This document shows positions 55,579-64,000 of a DNA stretch of 64,000 nucleotides, in pieces (position 1 is the stretch's first letter; each line of letters opens with the position of its first letter). The stretch comes from Lysobacter changpingensis (GTDB taxonomy: Bacteria; Pseudomonadota; Gammaproteobacteria; Xanthomonadales; Xanthomonadaceae). The translations under genes were made by a program, and so were the position numbers. Below the pieces are notes generated by a model. It did no database searches and was not told the DNA's origin. It saw nothing but the letters and a program-made list of their open reading frames with translations. The stretch is from positions 186,001 through 250,000 of the forward strand of contig NZ_JADWPE010000002.1 in assembly GCF_017308985.1 (NCBI RefSeq), written 5' to 3'.

Positions 55579-56463
55579 TCAGGAATAACGACGCATCATC
55601 TCGACGCAGAAGTCGGCGAACTCTCGAGGTTCCTGCGGCGGACTGGTGTGGTGCGGGCGCAGACCCTTCGACTCGGGCGTGAAGCAGAACGTCACGGTGA
55701 GATCGAAATCCTCCAGCGACAGCATCATGCGATCGAACCAGCGCTGTGCATCCGGGCGCAGGTGGTCGGCCCAGCTCAGGCCTGTCCGAAGGCGCCTCAC
55801 GCCCAGCCGTTTCAGCCACTCCACGGCGGCGTCCAGCCGGTGATCCTCGAAGTGGAACCACTGGCAGATGCCCAGTTCCGGCGTGTACTGCGCGAACTGT
55901 TCCAGCGCGCGCTTGGGCGTTCCGTCCTCCAGCAGCAGGCCCATGTGGAAATGCCGGTAGTACGACGAACCTTCGGCTTCGCGATGGCGGGTGGTCGCTT
56001 CCCATGCGCGCGGCAGGTCGTAGAGGCTGTACCAGTGGATGCGATCCACGCGTCCGCACAGCAGCTCGGCCGTGCGACGCAGGCCGAACTCCTGCACTTC
56101 CTCGGCGCCGAAGCTGGACACGCCCACTTCCGTCACCCACACCGGAAGCTGCGTGACGGCCTCGATCTCGGCGACCTTCCCGCGCCAGTCGTGGATCGGC
56201 CACAGGTTCCAGTCGAGCGGAAAGCCGTGCACGGCGACGGCATCGAGGTCGGCGACGGCATCGAATTCCTGCAGCCGCAACATGAAACCCGGATCGATCG
56301 GCGAAATGCCGCCCAGCACGCGCAGCACCTGCGGACGTTCGGCCTTCACCGCCTGCGCGGCGGTCTTCACCATCTGCGCGTACAGGCGCCACTCGGGGTC
56401 GAGTTCGAGGTCCCAGTGCGATTTGTTGTTCGGCTCGTTCCAGAAGGTGACCGCTTCGATCAT
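55579..56463 (-). CDS. Glycoside hydrolase-like protein (beta-xylosidase-type TIM barrel)
   Basis: A 294-aa predicted TIM-barrel glycosidase without a signal peptide. The acid/base Glu is in VTFWNEPNNKSHW, as in clan GH-A (asparagine-glutamate pair). The nucleophile Glu is probably in PVWVTEVGVSSFG. It lacks export signals, so it should act in the cytoplasm, trimming or transferring on the locus product, or it may be catalytically repurposed. Ten bases from the GT9-like gene and 20 from the inositol phosphate synthase on the same strand, forming one three-gene unit. Confidence 0.82.
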   Translation of the reverse strand: MIEAVTFWNEPNNKSHWDLELDPEWRLYAQMVKTAAQAVKAERPQVLRVLGGISPIDPGFMLRLQEFDAVADLDAVAVHGFPLDWNLWPIHDWRGKVAEIEAVTQLPVWVTEVGVSSFGAEEVQEFGLRRTAELLCGRVDRIHWYSLYDLPRAWEATTRHREAEGSSYYRHFHMGLLLEDGTPKRALEQFAQYTPELGICQWFHFEDHRLDAAVEWLKRLGVRRLRTGLSWADHLRPDAQRWFDRMMLSLEDFDLTVTFCFTPESKGLRPHHTSPPQEPREFADFCVEMMRRYS

Positions 56464-56483
56464 CGCTGCACGTCCGCAGTTCG

Positions 56484-57809
56484 TCAGAGCGCTTCCACCA
56501 GTTCCTGGTAGTAGTCCAGGCCCAGGTGGGTGATGAGGTCCTCGCCCATCAGGTGGCGAAGCGTGTTCTGCAGCTTGATCAGCTGGCGGAAGATGTCGTG
56601 TTCCGGCCGCAAGCCGGGCGCCGTCTGCGGCGACTTGAAATAGAACGACAGCCATTCCTGGATGCCGGACATCCCGGCGCGTTTGGCCAGATCGATGAAC
56701 AGCGCAAGATCCAGCACGATCGGCGCGGCGAGGATCGAATCGCGGCACAGGAAGTTGATCTTGATCTGCATCGGATAGCCGAGCCATCCGAAGATGTCGA
56801 TGTTGTCCCAGCTTTCCTTGTTGTCGCCGTGCGGCGGGTAATAGTTGATGCGCACCTTGTGGTACAGGTCGCCGTAGAGCTCCGGGCTCAGTTCCGGGCG
56901 CAGGATGTCCTCGAGCACACCGAGTTTCGAAACTTCCTTGGTACGGAAGTTGTCGGGATGATCGAGCACCAGCCCGTCGCGGTTGCCCAGGATGTTCGAC
57001 GAGAACCAGCCGCGGATGCCGAGCGCGCGCGCCTGCAAACCTGGCGCGAGGATGGTCTTCATCAGCGTCTGCCCGGTCTTGAAATCCTTGCCGCCGATGG
57101 GCGTGCCGGTCTTCAGCGCGAGTTCGACCATCGCCGGGATGTCGCACGTCAGGTTCGGCGCGCCATTGACGAAGGGAATGCCCTGAGAGATCGCGGCGTA
57201 GGCGTAGATCATCGACGGCGCGATCGCCGGATGGTTGTCGCGCAGGGCCTGCTCGAATGCGTCGAGCGTGGCGTGCACGTCGTGGCGTTCGAGGTATTTC
57301 TCGGTCGATCCGCACCACACCATCGCCATGCGCGAGCAATCGTGTTCGCGGCGGAAACGCCGCAGGTCGTCGGCGACGGCTTCGACGCGTTCCATCGCAT
57401 GCGTCTCGCGCTTGACGTGGCGACCTCCAAGGTTCGGCACGAACGCGGGATCGAACACCGCCGGCATGGGCCGGATCGCGTCGAGTTCGTCCTTCACCGA
57501 ATCGAGCAGCGCCGCGTCGAGCACGCGTGCGTTGCGCGCGGACTCGTAGACGCTGTCGTCGTAGACGTCCCAGCCGCCGAACACGATGTCGTCCAGCGGC
57601 GCGAGCGGCACGAAGTCGCGCACGCGCGGGCAGCGGTTCTCGGTGCGTTTGCCGAGGCGGATGTTGCCCATCTGCGTGAGCGATCCGATGGGCTGCGCGC
57701 CGTGCTTGCGGATCGCCTCCACGCCGGCGATGAAAGTCGTGGCCACCGCGCCCAGTCCCGGCATCACGATGCCGAGGCGGCCTTCGGGCGTATCGATTCC
57801 AGTACGCAT
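56484..57809 (-). CDS. ino1: myo-Inositol-1-phosphate synthase
   Basis: A 441-aa NAD-dependent enzyme converting glucose 6-phosphate to 1L-myo-inositol 1-phosphate. The NAD motif is GIVMPGLGAVATTFIAGV. The active-site region is TGTPIGGKDFKTGQTLMKTI, with the catalytic lysines, followed by SSNILGNRDGLVLDHPDN and KVRINYYPPHGDNKESWDN. It starts at 57809 and heads a three-gene minus-strand unit with the glycosidase-like and GT9-like genes. This enzyme is uncommon in gammaproteobacteria, so inositol or an inositol phosphate is probably a building block of the locus product. Confidence 0.92.
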   Translation of the reverse strand: MRTGIDTPEGRLGIVMPGLGAVATTFIAGVEAIRKHGAQPIGSLTQMGNIRLGKRTENRCPRVRDFVPLAPLDDIVFGGWDVYDDSVYESARNARVLDAALLDSVKDELDAIRPMPAVFDPAFVPNLGGRHVKRETHAMERVEAVADDLRRFRREHDCSRMAMVWCGSTEKYLERHDVHATLDAFEQALRDNHPAIAPSMIYAYAAISQGIPFVNGAPNLTCDIPAMVELALKTGTPIGGKDFKTGQTLMKTILAPGLQARALGIRGWFSSNILGNRDGLVLDHPDNFRTKEVSKLGVLEDILRPELSPELYGDLYHKVRINYYPPHGDNKESWDNIDIFGWLGYPMQIKINFLCRDSILAAPIVLDLALFIDLAKRAGMSGIQEWLSFYFKSPQTAPGLRPEHDIFRQLIKLQNTLRHLMGEDLITHLGLDYYQELVEAL

Positions 57810-58353
57810 GAGGGTGCCGTTCGATGGGACGGAACCAGCTTGCGGACGCAGGGGTATGTGGCTGTGAAGTGGATGTTCGGGGACGTTCACGCGTGTGCGC
57901 GGTATGGCGCACGCTTGGGCGTTGCTGATGAAGAAGAGGAAGAAGCTGCGGGACGGGATGGTGAAGCGAAGGGATGAAGATGAAGAAGAAGAAGCGGACT
58001 TGGGGCCGTCCGTGTTCTTGCTTTCACTCCTGCTTGTCATTCCCGCGTTCGCCGGGCGATTCACGCTGCCCGCGCCGAAGCTGTTGTAGCCCGGGTAAGC
58101 GAAGCGCACCCGGGGTGTTACGTCTCCGGTGACGCTGTCCCGGGTGCGGCCTGCGGCCTTACCCGGGCTACACAGGCAGAGGTGCTGCACTTCAGCCCTC
58201 CCCAGCATTCGCGGGGAGGGAGTGCCTGCCCTCGGCATCGCAAGGACCACCGCAGGCTCACCGCAAGCCGATTCGCCAGCCGCAGAAAACAAAAAACCCG
58301 CGCAATGCGCGGGTTCTTGTGCCGGGCCCGAAGGCCATTCAGCGTGAATCATC
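57810..58353. repeat. Gene-free gap before ino1 with REP1, REP2 and type-3 repeats
   Basis: The 544-base gap includes a purine-rich tract (about 57926-58006), a REP2-like unit at 58035-58062 and a REP1 inverted pair at 58085-58172. The third copy of the CACTTCAGCCCTCCC element is at 58188-58223, and the tRNA terminator is at 58287-58318. The ino1 promoter should lie close to 57810-57920. Small open frames here are translated repeat. Confidence 0.8.
58287..58318 (-). terminator. Terminator of tRNA-Leu
   Basis: On the minus strand AACCCGCGCA/TGCGCGGGTT (58295-58315) forms a stem directly followed by TTTTTTGTTTTC. It lies 36 bases beyond the 3' end of tRNA-Leu. Confidence 0.9.
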
Positions 58354-58438
<85 letters not shown>

Positions 58439-58470
58439 ATCGCTACGGTGTTTCGCCGTGCGAGGCCGCG

Positions 58471-58500
58471 TATGTTGCGGTGCGACGGGCGGCTTGTCAA
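58471..58500 (-). promoter_or_regulatory. Candidate sigma-70 promoter of tRNA-Leu
   Basis: TTGACA (58500-58495) and AACATA (58476-58471) with an 18-base spacer, ending 33 bases before the mature tRNA 5' end. The -35 hexamer is perfect; the -10 is moderate. Confidence 0.5.
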
Positions 58501-58690
58501 CGCCCCGTCACGAAAATTTTCACCTTCGATGCAGCCTGGGACGGCGGCCGACCGCCGGAGCCCCCCGCGCCCCGCCCGGTCCGGCATTGTCGGCTTGAAA
58601 GCCCGACCCGCTCGGGGCTATGGTCGCCGGACATTTTCGTCTGCGGGCGGCGCATCCGGTGCGGCGCCCGCGTTGCTTTGGAGAGCCGCA

Positions 58691-59104
58691 ATGTCCGAAC
58701 CCAAGCCCCTGCTGCTGATGTCGCGCCTGGATGTGGAGCGCATCGAGTCGCTGCTGGAAACCCCGGCCGCCCAGAACGTGGACACGTCCGCGCTGGAGGC
58801 CGAACTGGAGCGCGCGACCATCGTCGAGCCCGCGCAGATGCCGCCGGACGTCATCACCATGAATTCCACCGCCCGTTTCCTCGACGAAACCAGCGGCGAG
58901 GAGCGCGAACTGACGCTGGTCTTCCCGCGCGACGCCGACGGCAGCGCGGAAAAGGTGTCGATCCTCGCGCCGGTCGGCAGCGCCCTGCTCGGCCTGCACG
59001 TGGGCGATTCCATCGAATGGCCGCTGCCCGGCGGTCGCACGATCCGTCTGCGCGTGCTGTCGATCCGCTACCAGCCCGAAGCCGCCGGCGAACTGCATCG
59101 CTGA
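58691..59104 (+). CDS. rnk: Rnk-type transcription-associated protein (GreA/GreB C-terminal domain)
   Basis: A 137-aa protein with an N-terminal helical segment (LLLMSRLDVERIESLLE) and a GreA/GreB-like FKBP-fold C-terminal domain (VITMNSTARFLDETSGEERELTLVFP; ILAPVGSALLGLHVGDSIEWPLPGG, read in parts). This is the layout of Rnk, which binds RNA polymerase near the secondary channel without cleaving RNA. GGAG lies 8 bases before the ATG. It is 81 bases ahead of parC. Confidence 0.87.
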   Translation: MSEPKPLLLMSRLDVERIESLLETPAAQNVDTSALEAELERATIVEPAQMPPDVITMNSTARFLDETSGEERELTLVFPRDADGSAEKVSILAPVGSALLGLHVGDSIEWPLPGGRTIRLRVLSIRYQPEAAGELHR

Positions 59105-59185
59105 ACCGTGCCGGCGCGCCGGCCGCTTCCCGCGCGCGCCGCTTAGAATCACCGCATCCCCGACTCACCTGGTCCGTACCGCTAC

Positions 59186-61429
59186 ATGAACGATACCGTC
59201 CGTCCGGCATTCCACGGCTTCGAACAGATCCCGCTGCGCGAGTACGCCGAGCGCGCCTACCTCGATTACTCGATGTACGTGGTGCTCGACCGCGCCCTGC
59301 CGTTCCTCGGCGACGGGCTCAAGCCGGTGCAGCGCCGCATCATCTATTCGATGAGCGAGCTGGGACTGAACGCGGCGTCCAAGCCGAAGAAGTCCGCGCG
59401 CACCGTAGGCGACGTGATCGGCAAGTACCACCCGCACGGCGACAGCGCCTGCTACGAGGCGATGGTGCTGATGGCCCAGCCGTTCTCGTACCGCTATCCG
59501 CTGATCGAAGGCCAGGGCAATTTCGGTTCCAGCGACGATCCGAAGTCTTTTGCCGCGATGCGCTACACCGAAGCCAAGCTGACGCCGATCGCCGAGGTGC
59601 TGCTGGGCGAGCTCGGCCAGGGCACGGTCGACTGGACGCCCAACTTCGACGGCACGCTGGAAGAGCCCTCGTGGATGCCGGCGCGACTGCCGCACCTGCT
59701 GCTCAACGGCACCACCGGCATCGCGGTCGGCATGGCGACCGACGTGCCGCCGCACAACCTCAATGAAGTCGTCAGTGCGTGCGTGCGCCTGCTCGACGAC
59801 CCCGACGCCACCACGCGCGACCTGTGCGAACACGTGCGCGGCCCGGATTACCCGACCACGGCGGAGATCATCACGCCGGCGGCGGACCTCATCCAGATGT
59901 ACGAAACGGGCCTGGGCAGCGTGCGTGCCCGCGCCGTCTACGAGAAGGACGGCCCGAACCTCGTCATCACCGCCCTGCCGTACCAGACTTCGCCGGGCAA
60001 GGTGATCGAGCAGATCGCCACGCAGATGCGCGCGAAGAAACTGCCGTGGCTGGAGGACATCCGCGACGAATCCGACCACGCGAACCCGACCCGCATCGTG
60101 CTCGTGCCGCGCAGCAACCGCGTGGACGCCGAGCAGCTGATGGGCCACCTGTTCGCGACGACGGACCTCGAGAAGAGCTATCGCGTCAACTTCAACATCA
60201 TCGGTCGCGACGGCCGCCCGCAGGTCAAGGGCCTGAAGGCGCTGCTGACCGAATGGCTGGCGTTCCGCACCGAAACGGTGACGCGCCGCCTCAAGCATCG
60301 CCTGGACAAGGTCGAGCGCCGCCTGCACCTGCTGGAAGGCCTGCTGGCCGCGTTCCTCAACCTCGATGAGGTGATCCGCATCATCCGCACCGAGGACGAG
60401 CCCAAGCCCGTCCTGATGAAGCGCTTCAAGCTCAGCGAGGAGCAGACCGACTACATCCTCGAAACCCGGCTGCGCCAGCTGGCGCGCCTGGAAGAGATGA
60501 AGATCCGCGGCGAGGAAGACGAGCTCAAGGCCGAGCGCGAACGCATCGTCGCCACGCTGGAAAGCCGCGCCAAGCTGAAGAAGCTGGTGAAGGACGAACT
60601 GCTGGCCGATGCGAAGAAGTTCGGCGATGCGCGCCGCTCCCCGCTGGTCGCGCGCGGCGCCGCGCAGGCGCTGAGCGAGACCGAACTGGTCGCGAGCGAG
60701 CCGATGACCGTCGTGCTCAGCGAGAAGGGCTGGGTGCGCGCGGCGAAGGGCCACGACATCGACGCCGGCGCGCTCAACTACCGCGAAGGCGACGAGCTCC
60801 TGGGCGCGGTGAAGAGCCGCAGCACGCAGCAGGTCGCGTTCCTGGATTCGACCGGCCGTGCGTACTCGACCGTCGTGCATTCGCTGCCGTCCGCGCGCGG
60901 CAACGGCGAACCGCTGACGGGCCGCTTCTCGCCAGCACCGGGCGCGTCGTTCCAGGCGCTCGCCAGCGGCGACAACGACACGCGTTTCGTGCTCGCGTCG
61001 AGCCATGGCTACGGTTTCGTCACCCGCTTCGAGAACCTCACCGGCCGCAACAAGGCCGGCAAGGCGATGCTCTCGCTCACGCCGGGCGCGAAGGTGGTGC
61101 AGCCGGCGCCGGTGAACAGCGTCGAACAGGACCGCATCGCGGTGGTGACCAACGTCGGCCACCTGCTGGCGTTCCCGGTCGGCGAGCTGCCGGAACTCGA
61201 CAAGGGCAAGGGCAACAAGCTCATCGACATCCCGAAGGCGAAGCTCGGCACCGAGCGCGTGGTCGCCGTCGCGGTCGTGTCGCCGGGCGGCACGCTGGTG
61301 GTGAAATCCGGTGCGCGCACGATGTCGATCACGTTCAAGGACCTGGACACCTACCTCGGCGCACGCGCGACGCGCGGCGGGTTGCTGCCGCGCGGGTGGC
61401 AGAAGGTCGAAGGCCTGGCGGTCGAGTAA
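59186..61429 (+). CDS. parC: DNA topoisomerase IV subunit A
   Basis: A 747-aa catalytic subunit that decatenates daughter chromosomes with ParE. It has the start typical of ParC ([29 protein letters not shown]). The active Tyr is in [11 protein letters not shown]. The quinolone-determining region [12 protein letters not shown] keeps Ser and Glu at the E. coli Ser80/Glu84 positions, so no common resistance mutation is present. The C-terminal domain (about 500-740) has degenerate GyrA-box blades. A hairpin follows the stop. parE is not in the window. Confidence 0.97.
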   Translation: MNDTVRPAFHGFEQIPLREYAERAYLDYSMYVVLDRALPFLGDGLKPVQRRIIYSMSELGLNAASKPKKSARTVGDVIGKYHPHGDSACYEAMVLMAQPFSYRYPLIEGQGNFGSSDDPKSFAAMRYTEAKLTPIAEVLLGELGQGTVDWTPNFDGTLEEPSWMPARLPHLLLNGTTGIAVGMATDVPPHNLNEVVSACVRLLDDPDATTRDLCEHVRGPDYPTTAEIITPAADLIQMYETGLGSVRARAVYEKDGPNLVITALPYQTSPGKVIEQIATQMRAKKLPWLEDIRDESDHANPTRIVLVPRSNRVDAEQLMGHLFATTDLEKSYRVNFNIIGRDGRPQVKGLKALLTEWLAFRTETVTRRLKHRLDKVERRLHLLEGLLAAFLNLDEVIRIIRTEDEPKPVLMKRFKLSEEQTDYILETRLRQLARLEEMKIRGEEDELKAERERIVATLESRAKLKKLVKDELLADAKKFGDARRSPLVARGAAQALSETELVASEPMTVVLSEKGWVRAAKGHDIDAGALNYREGDELLGAVKSRSTQQVAFLDSTGRAYSTVVHSLPSARGNGEPLTGRFSPAPGASFQALASGDNDTRFVLASSHGYGFVTRFENLTGRNKAGKAMLSLTPGAKVVQPAPVNSVEQDRIAVVTNVGHLLAFPVGELPELDKGKGNKLIDIPKAKLGTERVVAVAVVSPGGTLVVKSGARTMSITFKDLDTYLGARATRGGLLPRGWQKVEGLAVE

Positions 61430-61431
61430 GG

Positions 61432-61458
61432 CGCAGCGAGCGCCTCGCGCTCGCTGCG
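61432..61458 (+). terminator. Hairpin after parC
   Basis: 11-bp perfect stem CGCAGCGAGCG/CGCTCGCTGCG with a five-base loop, two bases after the parC stop. No T-tract follows, so it may work with the REP2 pair beyond it as a processing barrier more than as a terminator. Confidence 0.55.
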
Positions 61459-61475
61459 ACGTACCCACCCCATCC

Positions 61476-61580
61476 CGTCATCCCGGCGAAGGCCCGGATC
61501 CAGGCCGGCAACCATTACGAACGCGACGACACCGACACTGGTACCGTGACAGCCTGGATTCCGGCCTTCGCCGGATGACG
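61476..61580. repeat. REP2 inverted pair between parC and tpm
   Basis: Two opposed units, 61476-61502 (CGTCATCCCGGCGAAGGC type) and 61556-61580 (GGATTCCGGCCTTCGCCG type), lie 53 bases apart and occupy most of the 195-base gap. Confidence 0.85.
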
Positions 61581-61624
61581 GGACGGTGCGAAGCGTTGTC
61601 GCTGCTCCAGCACAAGGACGAATC

Positions 61625-62284
61625 ATGCACCCCGACTTCTGGCATCAACGCTGGGCCGACAACCAGATCGGCTTCCACCAGGACGCGCCGACACCGCTGA
61701 TGCTCAAGCATTGGCCGTCGCTCGGCATCGTGCCGGGCACGCGCGTGTTCGTGCCGCTGGCGGGCAAGTCGCTCGACATGGCGTGGTTCGCCGCGCAGGG
61801 CTATCGCGTGCTGGGCGTGGAGCTGTCGCGCATCGCCATCGAGGCGTTCTTCGCCGGCCACGGCGTCACGCCCGAGGTGAGCGAATCGAAGTACGGCACG
61901 CACTACCGCGCCGGCGACATCGAGCTGATCTGCGGCGATGCGTTCGGCCTGGACGAAGCGGCGCTGGCCGATTGCGGGGCGGTGTTCGACCGCGCGGCGC
62001 TGATCGCGCTTCCCGCCGAGCTTCGCCGCCGCTACGTGCACGAGCTCTACGCCCGCCTGCCCTCGCACAGCCGTGGCCTGCTGATCACACTGGAATACCC
62101 GCAGCATGAGAAGGCCGGCCCGCCTTTCAGCGTGGTCGAGGACGAAGTGCGCGTGCTCTACGGGCGCGACTGGAACGTCGAAACGCTGGAACGCCGCGAC
62201 ATCCTCGAATCGCAGCCGAGGTTCGTCGAGGAAGGCGTGACCGCGCTGCATACCTCGGTGTATCGGCTGGACCGGAAGCGCTGA
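61625..62284 (+). CDS. tpm: Thiopurine S-methyltransferase
   Basis: A 219-aa SAM-dependent methyltransferase of the bacterial TPMT family, linked to methylation of thiopurines and to selenium or tellurium volatilisation. The family opening MHPDFWHQRWADNQIGFHQ, motif I RVFVPLAGKSLDMAWFAAQG, and FDRAALIALPAELRRRYV are all present. AAGGA lies six bases before the ATG at 61625; the in-frame upstream ATG overlaps a REP2 unit and is rejected. Confidence 0.95.
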   Translation: MHPDFWHQRWADNQIGFHQDAPTPLMLKHWPSLGIVPGTRVFVPLAGKSLDMAWFAAQGYRVLGVELSRIAIEAFFAGHGVTPEVSESKYGTHYRAGDIELICGDAFGLDEAALADCGAVFDRAALIALPAELRRRYVHELYARLPSHSRGLLITLEYPQHEKAGPPFSVVEDEVRVLYGRDWNVETLERRDILESQPRFVEEGVTALHTSVYRLDRKR

Positions 62285-62331
62285 CCTTCAAGCGAGGAAC
62301 GGGAAAGAGTCGGGAACGAGAAACGAGCTTC

Positions 62332-62478
62332 TGTAGCCCGGGTAAGCGAAGCGCACCGCCCCCCCCCGGGTAATTCAGTCATGTCGACGATGACCGCGCC
62401 GCAGCGCGTTACATCGTTCAAGCAGCCGTTCTTTGGATCTGCGCGATCCCCGGGTGCGCTCCGCTTACCCGGGCTACA
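62332..62478. repeat. Disrupted REP1 pair with a C9 tract
   Basis: A left REP1 unit (62332-62357) is interrupted after GCGCACCG by nine C residues (62359-62367). Then about 80 bases unlike other REP1 spacers follow before the inverted right unit (62452-62478). Lies between convergent tpm and bfr. Confidence 0.78.
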
Positions 62479-62487
62479 GGAGCGTCG

Positions 62488-62976
62488 TCACTCCGCGGAC
62501 GCGGACTTCTGCGCCAGCCGCGCCGTGAGGTAGTTCTGGATGCCCAGGCGGCGGATCAGCCCAAGCTGCTGCTCCAGCCAGTGCGCATGATCTTCCTCGG
62601 TGTCCTGCAGCTGCACGCGCAGGATTTCGCGGCTGACGAAATCGCCCTGCTGCTCGCACAGCGCCATGCCCTGCGCGAGCGCGGCGCGCACGCGATACTC
62701 GACGTCGAGGTCGCGCTGCAGCATTTCCTCCACCGTATGACCGGCGACGAACGGTTCCGGACGCATGTCCGGATCGCCTTCCAGGAACAGGATGCGCCGC
62801 AGCAACGCGTCGGCGTGCTCGGTTTCTTCCTGCATCTCGTGGTCGATGCGCTCGTACAGCGACTGCAGGCCCATGTCCTCGTAACGACGGGAATGGATGA
62901 AGTACTGGTCGCGCGCGGCCAGTTCGCCGCGCAGCAGCATCTTCAGGTAATCGACGACTTCGGGATGGCCTTTCAT
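62488..62976 (-). CDS. bfr: Bacterioferritin
   Basis: A 162-aa ferritin-like iron store. Ferroxidase ligands are in [19 protein letters not shown] (Glu), [17 protein letters not shown] (Glu, His), [10 protein letters not shown] and [15 protein letters not shown] (Glu, Glu, His). The haem Met of classical Bfr is probably in [12 protein letters not shown]. The start at 62976 has AGGAG upstream; the longer frame has no support. It is convergent with tpm. No Bfd ferredoxin is adjacent. Confidence 0.94.
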   Translation of the reverse strand: MKGHPEVVDYLKMLLRGELAARDQYFIHSRRYEDMGLQSLYERIDHEMQEETEHADALLRRILFLEGDPDMRPEPFVAGHTVEEMLQRDLDVEYRVRAALAQGMALCEQQGDFVSREILRVQLQDTEEDHAHWLEQQLGLIRRLGIQNYLTARLAQKSASAE

Positions 62977-63072
62977 GGGGGGACTCTCCTTGCCAGGCGC
63001 ATAGGGTGCCCGATCGGAAAGCACCGCGTCCGAATCGGAATCACTCGCAGTCGCATGCGCGCGGGCCGCGCA

Positions 63073-64000
63073 TCAGGCCTTCACGGCCGCCATCAGCGCC
63101 TGGGCGATGGTATCCGGCGCCGCGCGCAGCACGCTCGGGTTCACCTGCATGGCGAACTCGCCCGTGTCCGGATCCGGACGTGGCAGCCACACGCCGCGCT
63201 GGCGCGTGCGCGTCCGGAATGCCGTCGCATCCACGCCCGTGACCGACAGGAAGAACCGGCTCGTGCCCATCGGTACCCTGCGGACCTTGAAACGCCGCTC
63301 CGGTTTGAGCAGCGCGAGCACCCGGTCCGTCGCCTCCCACGCACGCGCATAGTCCGCCTCGTAGGATTCGACGAACTGCGTCGCCACCGCCGCCACCGGC
63401 CACGCCTGCGGCAACGAACCGCCGAACATCCGCCGCATGTGGTACAGCCCCTCGATGAACGACGAATCGCCCGCAAGGATGGCGCCCGACGCCGCATTGA
63501 AGTGCTTCCACAGCGACACGAACACCGTGTCGAACAGCGCGGCGTACTCCTGCACGCCGCGCCCGGAGTGGTACGGCAGGTTGAACAGGCGCGCGCCGTC
63601 CAGGTGCAGGCGGATGCCCTGCTCGCGCGCGTACCGGGACACGCGCTGGAGTTCGTCGAAATCGACCATCGCGTGATCGCAGCGACGCACCGGCGATTCG
63701 ATCGACAGCACGCCGACCCTCATCGGCACGCGCCCGCTCGCCGAGAGCCCGACCCAGCGCTTCACCTCATCCAGCGCGAGCGTGCTTTGCCCTTGTGCGA
63801 GCGGGATCAGGTTGAGGCCGCTCAGCACGTCGCCGGCATCGCCGCTGTCGGCGTAGAAATGGCTCTCGGCCTGCACCAGCACGCGGCGGTTCTCGCCGGC
63901 GAGCTTGCGCAACGCGATGTGGTTGGCGAGCGTGCCGGTCGGCACGAACATCGCCGCCTGCTTGCCGAGCTTCTTCGCGAAGGCGGTTTCCAGTTCCTCC
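63073..64000 (-). CDS. Threonine aldolase family PLP enzyme, N-terminus beyond the window
   Basis: PLP-dependent fold-type I aldolase of the low-specificity L-threonine aldolase or beta-eliminating lyase family. The visible frame runs out of the window at 64000, with at least 309 aa seen. The N-terminal coding part EELETAFAKKLGKQAAMFVPTGTLAN continues past the internal Met at 63951. PLP contacts include FVPTGTLANHIAL, HLDGARLFNLPYHSG and the Schiff-base Lys in FVSLWKHFNAASGA. The Trp-Lys-His context differs from the common SLSKGLGAP form. It would cleave threonine or allo-threonine to glycine and acetaldehyde, or act on a related beta-hydroxy amino acid. Confidence 0.87.
   Translation of the reverse strand, partial: EELETAFAKKLGKQAAMFVPTGTLANHIALRKLAGENRRVLVQAESHFYADSGDAGDVLSGLNLIPLAQGQSTLALDEVKRWVGLSASGRVPMRVGVLSIESPVRRCDHAMVDFDELQRVSRYAREQGIRLHLDGARLFNLPYHSGRGVQEYAALFDTVFVSLWKHFNAASGAILAGDSSFIEGLYHMRRMFGGSLPQAWPVAAVATQFVESYEADYARAWEATDRVLALLKPERRFKVRRVPMGTSRFFLSVTGVDATAFRTRTRQRGVWLPRPDPDTGEFAMQVNPSVLRAAPDTIAQALMAAVKA

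Noticed and set aside
57895-58089. Small plus-strand open frame with a hydrophobic tail in the ino1 upstream gap
   Set aside because: Its tail is a translated REP2 unit and the first half is a purine-rich tract; no family support.
62359-62367. Phase-variable C9 tract
   Set aside because: It lies in an intergenic repeat between convergent genes, where slippage would alter no reading frame or promoter that I can see.

Overview
The window is GC-rich chromosomal DNA from a gammaproteobacterium of the Xanthomonadaceae, most likely close to Lysobacter or Luteimonas. This is inferred from very high GC codon use, an OprO/P-type phosphate porin beside duplicated pstS genes, xanthomonad-style dispersed palindromes in the intergenic gaps, and the general gene content. 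No rRNA, phage, insertion sequence or CRISPR array was seen. One tRNA-Leu(CAG) is present. Genes are at both window edges: the first (secreted subtilisin) lacks its 5' end and the last (threonine aldolase family) lacks its N-terminus.

Layout. 1-15 kb is mostly housekeeping: subtilisin-like protease, OmpA-like lipoprotein, uvrA plus a coupled thioesterase, a PCu(A)C copper chaperone, two crotonase-fold enzymes, a phosphate-binding/OmpA fusion, a sulfurtransferase-Nudix-DUF1289 group, an FKBP-like protein and nth. 14.4-23.3 kb is a Pho regulon: porin, two tandem pstS genes, pstC, pstA, pstB and phoU. Three 11-bp-periodic PhoB-box candidates precede the porin and both pstS genes, and large palindromes sit between pstS and pstC and between pstB and phoU. 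23.8-25.9 kb is a three-gene RiPP locus. It has an exported precursor with EGKCG motifs and two EF-hands, a DUF692 (MNIO) enzyme and a DUF2063 partner, as in the HvfA/HvfB/HvfC copper-binding peptide system. RNase T, an acetyltransferase and an LpxR-like lipid A deacylase follow.

28.5-33 kb (minus strand) is a tightly overlapping four-gene lipid operon: fatty acid hydroxylase, fatty acid desaturase, a rare KAS III fused to a heme-oxygenase-like diiron domain, and an unrecognised protein. I know of no described product for it. Next is a Gdx/SugE guanidinium exporter preceded by a clear guanidine-II riboswitch, then a membrane-anchored propeller/GGDEF diguanylate cyclase, rlmB and rnr.

40.2-57.8 kb is a large glycan or glycoside locus. 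An 11-gene minus-strand operon carries three nucleotide-sugar SDRs, an alcohol dehydrogenase, a Gfo/Idh oxidoreductase, four glycosyltransferases (three of them tandem paralogs), a small acidic protein and a methyltransferase. Flanking genes encode a phosphatase, a pyruvyl transferase with an FrhB-like iron-sulfur partner, a GT9-like transferase, a glycosidase-like protein and myo-inositol-1-phosphate synthase. No flippase, polymerase or ABC exporter lies inside the window, so the product and its export route are open.

58.3-64 kb holds tRNA-Leu, an Rnk-like factor, parC, tpm, bacterioferritin and the partial threonine aldolase. Dispersed repeats (at least three families, two of them REP-like) fill most gene-free gaps.
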